Assembly: GCA_024734555.1 (NCBI GenBank)
Contig: JANPWX010000028.1
Coordinates: 513,694-577,693, forward strand
DNA length: 64,000 bases
Source of the DNA: Trochalopteron elliotii
Taxonomy: Eukaryota > Chordata > Aves > Passeriformes > Leiothrichidae
Reading direction: 5' to 3'
Notes under the pieces: generated by a model
Databases searched by the model: none
What the model saw: the letters and a program-made list of their open reading frames with translations, nothing else
Told to the model about the DNA's origin: nothing
In this document: in pieces, positions 25,901 to 37,480 of the stretch
How the letters are laid out: every line of letters starts with the position of its first letter
Position numbering within the stretch: the stretch's first letter is position 1
Position numbers and translations under genes: made by a program

Positions 25901-26843
25901 CAGAACCCCTTGGTTTCAGCCCTGACCTCCCTCCCAGTCTGGAGGTGGAGGGCAGTGCCCCAAAGCAGCTCCCACCAGCTGATTTCACGCTGCTGCCACA
26001 TCTCCAGGACACAGGACCATCTCCAGCCACATGCAAGGTGTGGGCAATCTCTTACCCACTGGGCTTTGGCAATATTTCTCCTCTGCTGGGGTTTATTTCC
26101 AACTGGACGTTCAAAATCCCACTTTGGATTTTTGCATTGACAGTGAAAGGATTTAGAGACAGTGTCAGAAGTGCAGGGAGAAAAAAGTTGACAGTACAGT
26201 ACAGTGCAGTCTTTGGTTAAACTACATTATTTTCCCAGGTATATCTTTAAACTGAAACAAGCCCCAGAGGTCACAGCAGCACTTTTTGAAATTCTCTACC
26301 AACTGTAACTCACAGGGGTCCATGGACCAGCTCCACAGACACAAAGGTTTTCACTGTCTTCTCCTGTGTGATGTGGGCAGTTAGCATTGGTCAGGAATTT
26401 TCCAACAAAACACTGTTGTTACAAAACGCCAGGTGATTGGCCCCAGTATTTTCATTAAAAGAAAGGTTTCTGAGGTCTGACATGAAAATTTTGAGCAAAA
26501 CAGGAGAGCATATGGCAAAATAACTTGCTTTTCAGGGCACTCCAACCTGACTTGGATGGAGTTAAGCCTGGAAACTGTATTTTTCATGTTACAGGTGAAT
26601 TTCCAAGTACCAGGCTTGGAAGACAGATGTTAGCTTCTTTTTTATGGGACAACAGAGCTAGATGCAGTCATTAGGATTCAATAAACATAGGCCCCCACAA
26701 ATCGGAAAACTTTCCTGCCCAGTTCTCTAATAAAAAGCTTGAAAAACATTCTGTAAAAAAACCCAATCTAATTTGCATTTTTTTCTGCGCTGTTTATTTG
26801 TATGTATAAACATTTGTGAATAAGGGAAACAAGAGGGGAAATG
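22917..26843. other. unique DNA, nothing recognised
   Basis: AT-rich with moderate-GC patches at 24850-25060 and 25830-26060. Frames there reach 99 codons but lack family features. No transposon signature was recognised. Confidence 0.45.
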
Positions 26844-26877
26844 AATTCTGATCTAACTATATTGTTAGATCAGAATT
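26844..26877. repeat. perfect 14-bp inverted repeat (hairpin)
   Basis: AATTCTGATCTAAC (26844-26857), a six-base TATATT loop, then GTTAGATCAGAATT (26864-26877), the exact reverse complement. No terminator-type T tract or RNA family is recognisable, and the arms are AT-rich, so this is more likely a small palindromic repeat end than an RNA gene. Confidence 0.9.
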
Positions 26878-26917
26878 GTTATATTGTTAATCAGAATATA
26901 TTGTTATATATTGTTTT
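26858..26917 (+). repeat. degenerate tandem repeat of about 21 bp next to the hairpin
   Basis: TATATTGTTAGATCAGAATTG is followed by TATATTGTTAATCAGAATA and then TATTGTTATATATTG-type copies. The hairpin's right arm is part of the first unit, so hairpin and tandem repeat probably arose together by slippage or template switching. Confidence 0.65.
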
Positions 26918-27364
26918 AGGAAAAACAATAGAAAAAAAATTAATGAAAAATCCAGGAAATTACAAGCTGAGGTTCCCAGTACATCTGTCATTTGCATCTT
27001 GATATGTTTTTTATTTCCCATGACAGCAAGAATTCCCATTTATGAGGATTCTCTTTAACTTTGAATTTCCTGATTTTTGTCAGGATGTGGAACAATTTTA
27101 ATTCTCTACATGTAATGAGCAGTTTTAATCTCTTGGTTGCTAATTGGAGACTACACACTCCTGCACAATTCCAAGTCAATATTTTCAGGGTTGAAGCACA
27201 AGTAGACTTTCCTGAGCTGGCACTAAACCTTTGGCAAAGCGATCTGGGTGCACTGTTGCACCTTCTTTTTCCCGCAGGAGGGCTCCTCTCTACTTGCCAG
27301 GCGGGTTTCCCTGGCCTCTGGCTGCCACAGCCTCTCAGGGTTTATTTGCAGTGTGTGATAATCT
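26918..27364. other. unique DNA, nothing recognised
   Basis: A 101-codon frame (27061-27366, plus) crosses this stretch with no recognisable domain. No repeats were noted. Confidence 0.4.
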
Positions 27365-27480
27365 AAATTCCTCATGAACACTTTCCGTCACTCGCTTGCT
27401 GATCCGTGTCCTGTTCTTTTGGCTGAATTACATTTTAAAGTCCCTCCTGGCTTCCCTCCGTCGGGTCTGATGCTGTCTGC
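27365..27480. other. candidate conserved non-coding element
   Basis: Repeat-free block with preserved CpGs (near 27387, 27393, 27405, 27458 and 27462) amid CpG-poor DNA, and a GAATTACATTTTAAAG homeodomain-like stretch. It opens a series of similar blocks between 27.4 and 28.4 kb. Function is inferred from texture. Confidence 0.3.
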
Positions 27481-27719
27481 TATGAAATGACCCTTGTCCC
27501 AAATGACTATCAGTCATGTTTGCTCTAAAAAAATACAATGTACCTATAGTGTTAAAGCAAATAAGCCACATGTCGTATTAGCAAGTATGTGCAGTTAAAG
27601 ACCAGCAGACCAGAAAAGACCCACCTTGTATTGTCTTATGATTCATATTTAAATATTTCTTCTCTCAGAGGTGGGAACTCAGTCAGATACAGTCTGTGTG
27701 GCCCTTTCCCACCAGTCCT

Positions 27720-27860
27720 GAGTGACCAATAATTAATTTATGCTGAATGTAATTACTCCCTTGTTAACAGTAGTTTTTCTGCACTTTCTCTCGGTTGGCT
27801 CTGGAGACGTACATGTTGAGTGTGATGTATGACTCCTGGCACAGAATGAAACCCTAGTCC
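27720..27860. other. candidate conserved non-coding element
   Basis: Contains CCAATAATTAATTTATG (about 27726-27742) and GTAATTACTCCC (about 27750-27761), closely spaced TAAT cores typical of homeodomain sites, followed by CpG-containing CTCTCGGTTGGCTCTGGAGACG. No transposon similarity was seen. Confidence 0.3.
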
Positions 27861-28164
27861 TGTGAAAAGACATAGATAAAGTGAGGCTGCTCCATTACTC
27901 GCTAATGAATTTATAGGCTCACCACTCTTATCTGAAGTGCAGCAGAGAAAAATTCTTAGAGGCTATTAGTGTAGTCTTGAAATAAAGATATTGGGACTTG
28001 GGTTTAGCCATCCTTCTCTGTCCTGTCACTTCAATAGCCACTTCAAAACAACAACAACAAAAAAATGTTTTTAATCTAAAGGCAGGAGAGCAAGACAGAC
28101 AGCTGCTGTGGCCTGGGCTACACATTTGCCAAGAAACACCAGGGCTGGAAAAGCAAGGAATAAT

Positions 28165-28440
28165 GAAAACACTTCCCACGTGATGATCCATTAATGGCAC
28201 ATAGGCGTGCGCAGAGTGGCGCAGTGCAGCGGGGGATGCATTTCGGATCCTGAGCTGCTGCAGCTATTGTGTTTCAAAGCAGTAGTCATGTTAATGTGGT
28301 GCTGGCAGGCAGACATGAGCCCTTTTGGAAGGCGCTATAATAGCTTCCTAGAAATTAAAGACAGAAGGGGCTGGCAGATGATATCCCCTGCCCTCCTAAA
28401 TACTGCAGGCTGCTAGGATTCATGCAAATATCTTGTACCA
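28165..28440. other. candidate conserved non-coding element with E-box and octamer
   Basis: Holds a CACGTG E-box (28177-28182), a palindromic CATTAATG (28189-28196), a cluster of CpGs at 28205-28250 (GGCGTGCGCAGAGTGGCGC) and a perfect octamer ATGCAAAT (28422-28429). It is repeat-free and balanced in composition. A 69-codon frame overlaps but has no family features. This is one of the better enhancer-like blocks, by texture only. Confidence 0.35.
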
Positions 28441-31022
28441 CTACCAGTTAGCGCAAACATTTCAACCTTAAAAACAGGATCTTGGTGTCAGCAGCAGAAG
28501 ACATCTTGATGCCTCCTGGATGAGAGACCCTTGTGCTGGTGGGGTACAAAGCAGGTTTACCAAACCCAGACAATCCTGCTGGACAAAAACTATGCCCCAG
28601 GCTACAGGGGTAAGTAGAAATTCCCCAAGACACAGTAAGTCTGGTCTAGAAGAGAGATTCTTCATCAGCTGAAAAGTCAACATGCAGGGTTGGGCTTGCA
28701 GACAAGGCATATCAGCAGTGGTGGGAGCTCCACATGCCCATCGGTGAAGGTGATTATCCAGTGGAAGCTGTGTGGAGAGGGAATCAGAAGCTTAGGAGTT
28801 GAACTATTGAAAGGGAGAGGTAGGGGGGAAATCCTTCCTGATGTTACCACATGGAAAACTGCTTGTTTTGGCACATGTGTGGGAAGTTTCTTGAAAGCCA
28901 ATTAAAAATTACATGTGTCAATAACCAGCTAGCTGTTGTGCAGAAACCTGTATTTTAAACCATAGGGGGTAACAAAGGCCCTGTTGCACTCTACTGGGTA
29001 AAATTTGATTTATACCAGTTAGCAGACCCTAGAGAGCTAATCTGATACTGCCACACACCAAACGGGGTTGACGAGAAGATCCCTTGGAGGATGGTGGGAT
29101 GGTCAGATGACAAGAGCTGTTGGCTTCAATATAAGTTGAAAAGAGCAAATGTGAGAAAATATTTACAGCTGAACTCATCAAAGCAAGCACTAAGTAATTA
29201 TACAGGAGGTGACTAGGAACAGTGTTGGTCCAAGGCTGGCACTGGCCTGTTGAGGGTACTTTGCCTAAGAAACTGTAGGAAGGCAACAGGTCCAACAGGG
29301 ATTGTGGCATTGGTCTGCATATCTCCAGCACTGTTCTTTTGGTAATATGGGCAAACAGGGTCAGAAGAGATGATTAAAGCCATTTTACCTTCCTGCAGCC
29401 AGAAAAGCCATCTCAGCTCTACAACTGTGTTTTAGAGAGAGTGACCATGAAAGGGTGCTGCCCAGTCTCAGAGGGTCTGATCAAATGGCGTGTTGGCCCA
29501 GTCACACACACATGGTAGAGCGTGAAGGAGACCAGATCTGCACTTCAGATCTGCTCTGCCTCTCTTTCCCTTGTTGCACACTTCCCCCTGGTTTGTCTTG
29601 AAGAAAATAGGATTTGGCTTCTGCACAGCCTGGAGAAGGGGCAGGTTTTCACTGTGGGCTGGTGGGGATGGAGGAGGTGGGTGGTCGGAGGTCTTGGTCG
29701 GGGCATCCCGGCAGGGCTGGCAGCCATGGGGCTGCTGTGAGCCTGCCTGGCAGGACAGAGCGGACTGCATTTCCCTGCCTTCCTCATGGCCTGGCTTAGT
29801 GCACAGGGCTGCAGACCGCAGCTGCGGCTTTTTTCATGGAGAACAAAGCCCTTTTTATTTCTTCCTTTTTTTTTTTTCTTTGGATTTGGCCGTTGGAAAG
29901 GAGCTAGAAACTATTTGCACAAGGAAATACAGGCTGAAGAATGAGTGTGTCAGCCCAAGTCCTCTTGGCAGGGCTTCTCTGACTGCCAAAGTGAGGCGGC
30001 AATGCGTTAGGAGGCCTGTTAATTGTCAGTGAAGACAAAGTGAATAGCTGTGGATTAATTGAGAGCTTCTACTATTGTTTTTCTAGAAGAAAACTTCTTG
30101 CTTCTAGTAAAGAGCTGGGGATAGTGTTTCTGCTCAAGCACACATTTATCTCTGTTAGACATTCACCAGGTCTTCTGGGGCTATACAAAAATATATGGAG
30201 ATTTCCAGAAACGTCCTTTGACGTTGAATTCTCATCAGTACAATGTCAAATATCAGACTGGTCAGTTTGCTTTTGGAGACTGTCATAATTAGCCTACAGT
30301 TAAAATGTTTCTTTAATGTAAAACTTGAACACACTACTGAGCTGGATGTTTTAGCAGAAAGAGAACTGAGTTCATATTTTGAAGGGAAAAGGCTTGCTGT
30401 AATGGATTGTCTCTGGTGGGCAAGGAATTACAAAGCACTTTCTGGAAGGCAGTGACAAACACAAGTGAAACAGTGCAAACACCACCCACTCCCCAAAATC
30501 AGGTTTAAGATTTTGCATAATCTAAAGCAGAGATCACAATGTATCAACTTTAAAACAAGGCAAATCCTCCTTCACTGATAATGAAGGCCTCTGCCAGGAG
30601 AATTCTGTCTGAAAGCAAAAATCCATTTTGCACGGCCAAGAACCCCTGTACTGCCGGCAGCAAAAGGTTTTGGCATCAAGGTCCTGAAATAGGGGCAGCT
30701 ATCTACATTCTAGGGTTTAACAAAAGAGAGGCAGTGTATATATTTTAAATTATTTTTTGCAGGCAGCTTTCATTTCTGAATCTTTGTATAATTTTATATT
30801 TGTAATACCACGGTTTCTGCTGTACAACTGCTTAGAGAGAAGAAATGGTTCATTTGGGTAAAATGGGAACTTTTTTTTGGCATTGCTCAACTTTTACATC
30901 TAACCTGAATATGCAGGATTTTTTAAGCATTGAATCTTGCAAGAGGAAGGAAAAGAAACAGGAAAGTTTTCCTTTTCACACCACACCAGATCTAGTTGAG
31001 ACTGGATACATGGAGTAAATAC
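28441..31022. other. unique DNA with a GC-richer patch, nothing recognised
   Basis: The patch at about 29470-30030 has overlapping frames on both strands (up to 153 codons at 29571-30032) but no recognisable domain and a 12-base T run at 29866-29877 inside the longest one. The end of the patch (29985-30080) has TGTTAATTGTCAGTG and GGATTAATTGAG motifs that could be regulatory. No gene is called. Confidence 0.4.
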
Positions 31023-31101
31023 CAAGAGTGAAATTCTAGCTCCATTGAAGTTAATGGCAAAATTCCCATTGACTTCAGCTGGGCCAAGATTTCACCCTTT
31101 G
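31023..31101. repeat. palindromic CCATTGACTTCA-type interspersed repeat
   Basis: The left arm (about 31023-31057, containing GTGAAATTCTAGCTCCATTG) and right arm (about 31066-31101, containing CCATTGACTTCAGCTGGGCC) are imperfect reverse complements around a short spacer. I recognise the pattern from short palindromic repeats spread through bird, turtle and crocodile genomes. It has no coding capacity and resembles a non-autonomous DNA element. Confidence 0.6.
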
Positions 31102-32934
31102 AGTATTTCCAGCTCAACCAGAAGCAGGAAATACTGGAAAGCTCTTGACAGAGTCTGTTCTCATGATATTTCCAGTCCAGATTTTCAGGCCTTCTTACTC
31201 TGCATTGTTTTGATCACACAGTAAAATAAGAAGAGTGTTGGGAATATGCTGTGCTAGAAATACTTCAGAAGGTAAATGTAGAAATAAAGATGAGATTGAA
31301 ATTAAAAGGGAAAAAGGATGAATGAGGTGACATCATGTAGAATGTGATATAGTGAGTTTTGGGTTGACTTTATTAGCTCACTATTACATAACAGAATGGT
31401 TGTAACGTTCTGTGGAAATGACATATGAGCTGGTATACTACATTTATATAATTTTCACTGAACATAACTCCTGCACAATGTGGAAATCAGATCTTTACCC
31501 CAAGTCACACTGTTGTGCTGTAGCTGCACACAATGCTTTCCCAGAGCTTCCCAGTGCTTCTGTTGCAAAATGTCTCAGGAAGGACAAAAGCTTCAGAATA
31601 CAGTAGTCTTCCATGTACAAGTAATTAAAAGGGAATACAATTGCTCTGACCTGAAGACTTTGGGCAGGAAAGGGGCTCTCTCTGCCACCATCTGTTGGCG
31701 AATAGGGGAAAGAAAGTGTGTTGAATTTCATCTCGGAGACCTGCCCACACCCCAGCTGCACAGATGGTCCCCAGAAAAAAGTTTTCTGCTTTTAGCTGCA
31801 ATATCACAAGGGCAACATGGCAACACAGAGACTGCATCTGCACAAATCCCTACCCAGAATTCCTCTGTGCGTTTCACAGAGGGGACTGTCTTACACCAGA
31901 ACAAACAGTGTGTCAGCCCATTAGTGAAAGGAACAGGAAAATAACATCATTTTAAAGGAAAGAATTAAAGTAAAGATGACCAGAACAATGTTTGGCTTCA
32001 GTTGTGCCTCCCCAAGGGATCCTTTGCACCCAGGAAAACTTCCTAGTGTCCCAGTATGAGCGCAGTCTCTTCCTGCCATGGTGTTTGACTTTGACATGCC
32101 TTGCTGCCTTTCTTGTTGTTTTTCTAAAACCAGGCCTTAGGAATTGCCTGCTTGACTCAAGTTTTCATCTGTGTTCTCATAGGCCACAATCCACCCTGAG
32201 TGCTATTCTCACTTTCTTCTGGAAAGGGTGGCTACAGGATTCACGATTCTCTTTCCCTCTCCCATCTTCCCCTCACTCTATGAACTCTAATTTCTGTGGG
32301 GAGCCTGCCTTTGGGATGGAAGCACTGTCTCTGTCTAGTAACAGGGCTATTTATTACAGTGGAATAGTTCAGGAGTCTTTGGATATTCTAGGTGTCCATA
32401 ATGTCTCTTATGCTCCTACTAATTTTCAATAAATGCCGTGTTCCAAAAGTATCCATCTGCCAGATAAGTTTCTCCTAATTATCCACTTAACACAAGAAAA
32501 ATCAGTATGCCAGGGTTAGTCACAGGCAAGCTCAGGAGGTATTCCCTAGGCCTGAGGATTATGTCTGTCAGAGCTCACATCAGGATTTTGGCCTTCACTA
32601 GCCACTGAGAGTAGCCACAGTGAATCTTACTGGGTAAAGAAAAGGCATTGATGGTGAAGCACATTTTGTCATTTATTGAGTTACTTCTTTTCCAATTGAT
32701 ACAATTGCTAGAACATTCAGTCCTGATTTAAAGATATGAAAAGCTAGACTCTCACCCATCTTCTTAAGCATTTTCTAAACAATAAATGCAAAAAAACAAT
32801 TGGTTTTTTCAGTTTTCATTTGCTTGTCTTTCAAGCTTCCATTAATTTGTTCTGGCCATGCCTTTCTTTGGTTCTTTAGTAAGTGGAGTGTAAGTAAACC
32901 ACCAGTTTCTCCTGGTGAAGGTATTACCCAGTGT
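31102..32934. other. unique DNA, nothing recognised
   Basis: Includes two of the longest open frames in the window (31480-31944 with 154 codons; 31992-32432 with 146 codons starting at TTG). Neither shows a domain, signal peptide or convincing exon borders, and both overlap antisense or shifted frames. They are considered chance. Confidence 0.4.
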
Positions 32935-33235
32935 AACCAAGTGGTTTCTCAGTCTTCTTCTTGATAACTTAAACAGATTGAATTCTTTGAGTGCTTCAGT
33001 GTGGGGCTCTTTCTTCAGTCTCTGAATCATTTTTATGGCTCTCTCCTGCACCTTCTCCAGTTTTTCAATATCCTTTTTTATAATGTGAACATCAGCAGCC
33101 TATACGGTGTTGCAGTATCTGATTAATAGGCTGTAGATAAATTTCTTTGTCTGTTTTCTGAAGCCTGCCCTGAGTTCCCTTTTACCTTGAGTAAAATCTT
33201 TGCCCTTCTCCTCACAGGCAGGAGGCTGATCTGCA
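32935..33235 (-). mobile_element. old CR1-type LINE fragment (ORF2 C-terminus and 3' region)
   Basis: The minus strand encodes, with decay, CTFS-QERAIKMIQRLK...LKEFNLFKLSRRRLRNHL, matching the shape of the CR1 ORF2 tail, where a block like LERVQRRATKMIKGLEH is followed by ELGLFSLEKRRLRGDL. A typical CR1 minus-strand landmark, CTCCAGTTTTTCAATATCC, is at about 33055-33073. Divergence from young chicken-type CR1 is high, so this is an old subfamily. The reverse transcriptase core and 5' end are missing. Confidence 0.75.
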
Positions 33236-36200
33236 TGGTCTGTGGAAGATCAGGAGCAAATGTGCCCTGCCTTCAGTGTGATGCAGCCAGCTGTGGGCTG
33301 TCTCAAACCCAGCCAGGGAGTACACTCGGTGAGCAGAGAAATATCCTCTGGTTCACAAACCTGACTAAAGGTTGTTCCTACTAGCTTGGGCTCAGCTCCA
33401 GGGTAACATGGTGACACAGTTTTTGGGCAGAGCATAAGGAGAGCAAGTTCCTGCCTGGCAGAAGGGTATGGAGAGGTTCTTAGGGGGGATTTTTGTCCTA
33501 ATACGCAGGGCAGAGACTATAATCTGTTAAGGTATTTAGTGGTGAAGGTATCTAGAAAAAGAAAATCTAAGAATAACTATTTAGTGAGCCTAGAAATGTT
33601 GGGTGAATAAGCTCATTTCACTTTAAAAGGATGCCAGGTTTATTGCTGCTGACAGGACCTGGCAAAACTCTTACAAAACTGCATAATGTGAGTGGAACTC
33701 CCTGATCTGGTTAGATTTTTATTGGTAGAAGGCTTGCATGAAAGGATTTGTCAGTCTGTAGGTTCAGACTACACATTCACCTACTTAACAGAGCAGGATG
33801 ATATAGGTGCCTATTTCAAAGAAATTCTGCCATGCCTTTCATTGCTAGGATAGCCTTTAGCTTTTTCACATAGCTGCAACTTAAAAAAAAAAAAAAAGAG
33901 GAAGAAATGATAGCAGCTATTCTTCATAAAAGGTACAACCCATATGTGAGAGAAAAATACAACCCATATGTGACAGAACAGTCACAGGGCTGTCAGAAAA
34001 AAACATGTGAAAAAACTTGCTTTAAACAGCATTTAGAGATGAGCAAGGTCCCTGGAGAGCAGATCCCCAGCTATCCTTTTCCAGGGTTCTGGGGCAGAGA
34101 TGGCCTTGGGTTATTGCTGATCCCATCCCTATTGGGATGTCCATGGCACAGCAGCCAAGGAAGAGCCACATCTCTAATGACAGTGGCTCCTCAGAACTCA
34201 TCTGCCACAGCTGCTGCTGCAGACTGTAGACTGAATTTAGAGATGCAGGACAGGGCCCTGACTGGAGACAAAGAAATGAAGTAAGAGATAAAGTGCTTTA
34301 GCCTCCCACAGTGGGGTGAATAGTGGTCCTGATTATGCTGATAAGAGTCAGGAGACTGAGGAGAGCAGACTCACCTTAGGAATAAGTGAAGGAGAAAAAG
34401 CTACATGTATGGACATGGTGTGGCAAAAGGAAGAGCAGGGGGCTTAATCATAGAAAAGTGCCCTCCAAGAACTGGAGAGGTTTGAGGCAGCAGTGGGCTG
34501 CTGTGGTAGTGTTTCTTGTTAAAAAGATTTAAGGGAAGAGCATGCTTGCCCAGCCTTACAGCCTGAAGTCTGCAGCTCTGAGGAGTGAAGCTGACTTGCA
34601 TCCACTGCATGCCAACTCTAGGGGTGAAAGAAGGAAGGTGCTCCTTTCCTCTGACTGAAAAATATACAGTAGGCAAGAGTGTGCCTTAAAATACAACCAC
34701 AAACTGTGATAAAAACAGCCCAAAGCCAAAACCAAACTTTTTTTGGACGTGGAGGCCTCTATTAACATAAGAGATGAAAACCAGAATATCATCTGGTCAA
34801 TCTATCCGCCATTAAAAGCCAGTTTCAGGAAATCCAAGTACTCCCCCTCACTGGGAGGGCTTGGGCTCAACCTGCCTGGATTAGGAATGCAGCTATCAGC
34901 TCAGGAGATGAAGATTGATGTGCTTCTGATCCTAGATGCAGGGTTTAATATGAGGGCATTTTCTGTGGGCAAGCCCGCTGCTCAGTCAACACTGAATGAG
35001 AGGGAGCTCAGGAACAGCTCTGCCTCTCTGTGCTTTTCCACGGCAGATCACTACAGATGGAGTTTCTCCTTCAGTGCACTCCCAGATAATTTGCTGGTTT
35101 TGCCCAGTCTTCCTTAGTTAATAATTTATTTTCCTGTCAGATATTTCCTTGTACATGCTTTTTGCATCTAAATACATTCCTGAAAACGTCTACTTTCTTG
35201 GTCTAGAAAAACTGTTAAGAGTATTGAATGATATTACAGGATGGTTTCTTAAAGTCAGCCACAATGAAGGTATTGGTGCAGGATGTTTGAACTCTTGCCT
35301 GTGAATGATAGTGGGGGTTATAATTTTATTTGTGGCACATATAAACACAAACACATCTGTAGGCAAGACCTATGGTCATTGGCAGTGAGTCATGTTAGCA
35401 GCTCCCCTCATTCTTCATACAGGTGGAGAGGCATCTGTCTCTGCTATGACTATCACCAAATAAATGAGGTAGAGGCCTTGCACAGGGCAGCTTTTAGATG
35501 TTAGGGATTGGTGTGCCATGTGGAACCTCAAAGATGCTTGTTGAGTAGGGGAATTAGGAGCAAAATTTCATGCAACTAAACCATGGTTGTTACAAACAAC
35601 CGCATTGGTTTTAGATAACAGAAGTTCTCTTTCAAACCTAGCTTGCTTGGTTTTTGAGAGAGTTGTTTAAACTTAACCTTTTTCTGGGTGGACTTTTAAA
35701 AGCCATATTGGTTAAGGAATTAGTCAATTTGTTGATTTTGGTTGCATCGTATTTCCAGAAGAAGAAAGATAGAGATGCTTTTAATGCTCCCGCTCTGATT
35801 TAGAAACAAAATTCAAAGACCTCATGGGAGGTAGGTGGAACATTTCTGTCAAAAATTCATAAATTCTAGACATATTCAAAACTGTTTTTCTTTTTTGAAA
35901 GGTTTTTATTTTAATGCTCTCTATCAAACTTTGAAAATATTCCTCTGTCTCAATTCCTTTAGCCTGAATTTAAGAAGAACTCTTTTACTTATCTCTTTGG
36001 AGAATTATTATGTTTTCTGACAACTTCTGCAGTTTGAAAAGAGAAACTAAACCCTTCTATTCTAAAGGAAAAGGATTCTGCCAAATCCTAACCCCCCCTG
36101 TTTTTGTTTTTTTTTTTGTGTATCAACAGTCTCAAGGTTTGACTTGGATAGCTCTTTTTTATTATTTTTCTGGAAGAGGCCAGATATTTTTTCCAAAAAC

Positions 36201-36354
36201 ATATGCATTGCTACTAATAGTTTGGCTTTGATGCAGCAGGATTTTTCAATAAAAATACCTGAATTATTCCAACAACTATTAAGGATATTTATTTGCCTCC
36301 AATTCTCCTTCATCTCTTGAACAAAAAGCTTTCAAAACTTTTTGAATGCAGAAT
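33236..36354. other. unique DNA, nothing else recognised
   Basis: Contains a 15-base A run at 33883-33897 and a short tandem duplication just after it (listed separately). Frames of 124-125 codons (33907-34284, 34743-35117) have no recognisable domains. No LTR or LINE was identified. Confidence 0.4.
33934..33979 (+). repeat. 24-bp tandem duplication
   Basis: TACAACCCATATGTGAGAGA at 33934 is repeated at 33958 (TACAACCCATATGTGACAGA). The in-frame translation reads YNPYV twice, which is an effect of the 24-base unit and not evidence of a protein. Confidence 0.8.
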
Positions 36355-36560
36355 GAGCTCACAGCTGGCCTCCTCCTGCTGTTTGTTTTTAAGAAATAAT
36401 GCGTGAATATTGTATTATTTGTAAGATCATAATGCTCAGATTATGGCTGGTACAGATTAGTGCCATCGCTGAATCTGGCAGCGTGCTCTTACTCAAGTTG
36501 AGCACCTCGGCGAGTCCTGCAGAGAGGCATGTGAAGTGGCATGGAGCTGGGGCTTTCTAA
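36355..36560. other. candidate conserved non-coding element
   Basis: Balanced, repeat-free block with isolated CpGs (near 36403, 36467, 36480, 36508 and 36511) and motifs such as AATAATGCGTGAATATTG and GATTATGGCTGG. It begins a 2.2-kb run of similar blocks, ending at 38.6 kb, with hardly any recognisable transposon inside. Function is inferred. Confidence 0.35.
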
Positions 36561-36606
36561 AATTCTGCTAAGCTTTGCAATTCTTTAATTTCATCATCAT
36601 CTGGCC

Positions 36607-36621
36607 AAAAAAAAAAAAAAA
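36607..36621 (+). repeat. poly(A) run
   Basis: Fifteen A residues. No retrocopy is recognisable upstream. Confidence 0.8.
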
Positions 36622-37019
36622 TAGTACTGTTTAGGAAGGTTTATGATTGAGCTGTCTTGTAGATAATGTGATGATTGAACCTGGAGGCAAACATGGCAGC
36701 TGAAAAGAGGGTTCTGTGCATTTGTTTGGTTCTACTTTATTTTAAGTAAAATACTTAAATATTTAAATACTTACTTTTAAGTAAAATACCTTATTTTTTG
36801 TAAAAAGGAAGACTTCAAGGTCCTGGTTTACAAGGATGACATGTCTATGCAATAGCAGTAATTACAGCTGGAAAAAGTAATTTATCAGCTTAGCTCCAGA
36901 AAGGCTTGATTTTACAATCCTCCTCTTTCTCATCTGGTTCCCCCTTCAAACTTGATGCCTTTCCAGGACATACCATTTTTTTGTCTTTTATTATAAATAT
37001 TGTGCATTCTTTCTTTTAC

Positions 37020-37480
37020 TTTTCAAGGACACGTGTTGTCTTAGAAGTTTGTGTCACCAGTCAAAATAATGCCATCGCTTCTGCAAATATTTTTATTTTC
37101 TGACATGTACGGAGGTGCGACAAAGCAGTGCTGACAACTTCATCTCTCGCATTCCACAAATCTTATCAAGATATATCATCAAAAAACCACACGGTCTATA
37201 TCCGGGCTCTGACAAACCTGAAGCATGGCCTGCCAGCCACAGATAAGGCTTGAAATGTTGGTCAGTGAAAAGGTGATAACAGCAACAAGGATCAAATGCA
37301 TGTACAACTTCACCTTTAGACAGCTGTGGTTTTTGGCTGAGTCACGATGTTGGAGAAATCTTTGCTCTGCCTTTGCCAATACCCCGACATCTGCATGCTG
37401 CAGGTCAGACACACAGCATGGCCACAGCAAGGGCCAGAGGTAGCCCACAATTCGGGAGAAGCCCTTAGCAAATGTAAACC
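37020..37480. other. candidate conserved non-coding element (long)
   Basis: About 460 bases of repeat-free sequence with kept CpGs (near 37031, 37075, 37110, 37118, 37148, 37192 and 37203) and dense factor-type motifs: ACACGTGT near 37029-37036, CAGCTG at 37321-37326 and an AP-1 TGAGTCA at 37338-37344. Frames of 72-101 codons run on both strands, so the pattern does not pick out one coding frame. Enhancer role is an inference. Confidence 0.4.

Noticed and set aside
26844..26877. Hairpin as a microRNA precursor
   Set aside because: The stem is only 14 bp with a 6-base loop, much shorter than a pre-miRNA, and it lies in a tandem repeat.
31480..31944. 154-codon frame, longest in the window
   Set aside because: No domain, no codon bias visible, other frames open in the same place; length is compatible with chance over 64 kb.
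31992..32432. 146-codon frame with hydrophobic stretch
   Set aside because: It begins at TTG, not ATG, and shows no family features or exon borders.
33907..33980. Repeated NPYV-type motif resembling NPxY sorting signals
   Set aside because: Explained by the 24-bp DNA duplication.
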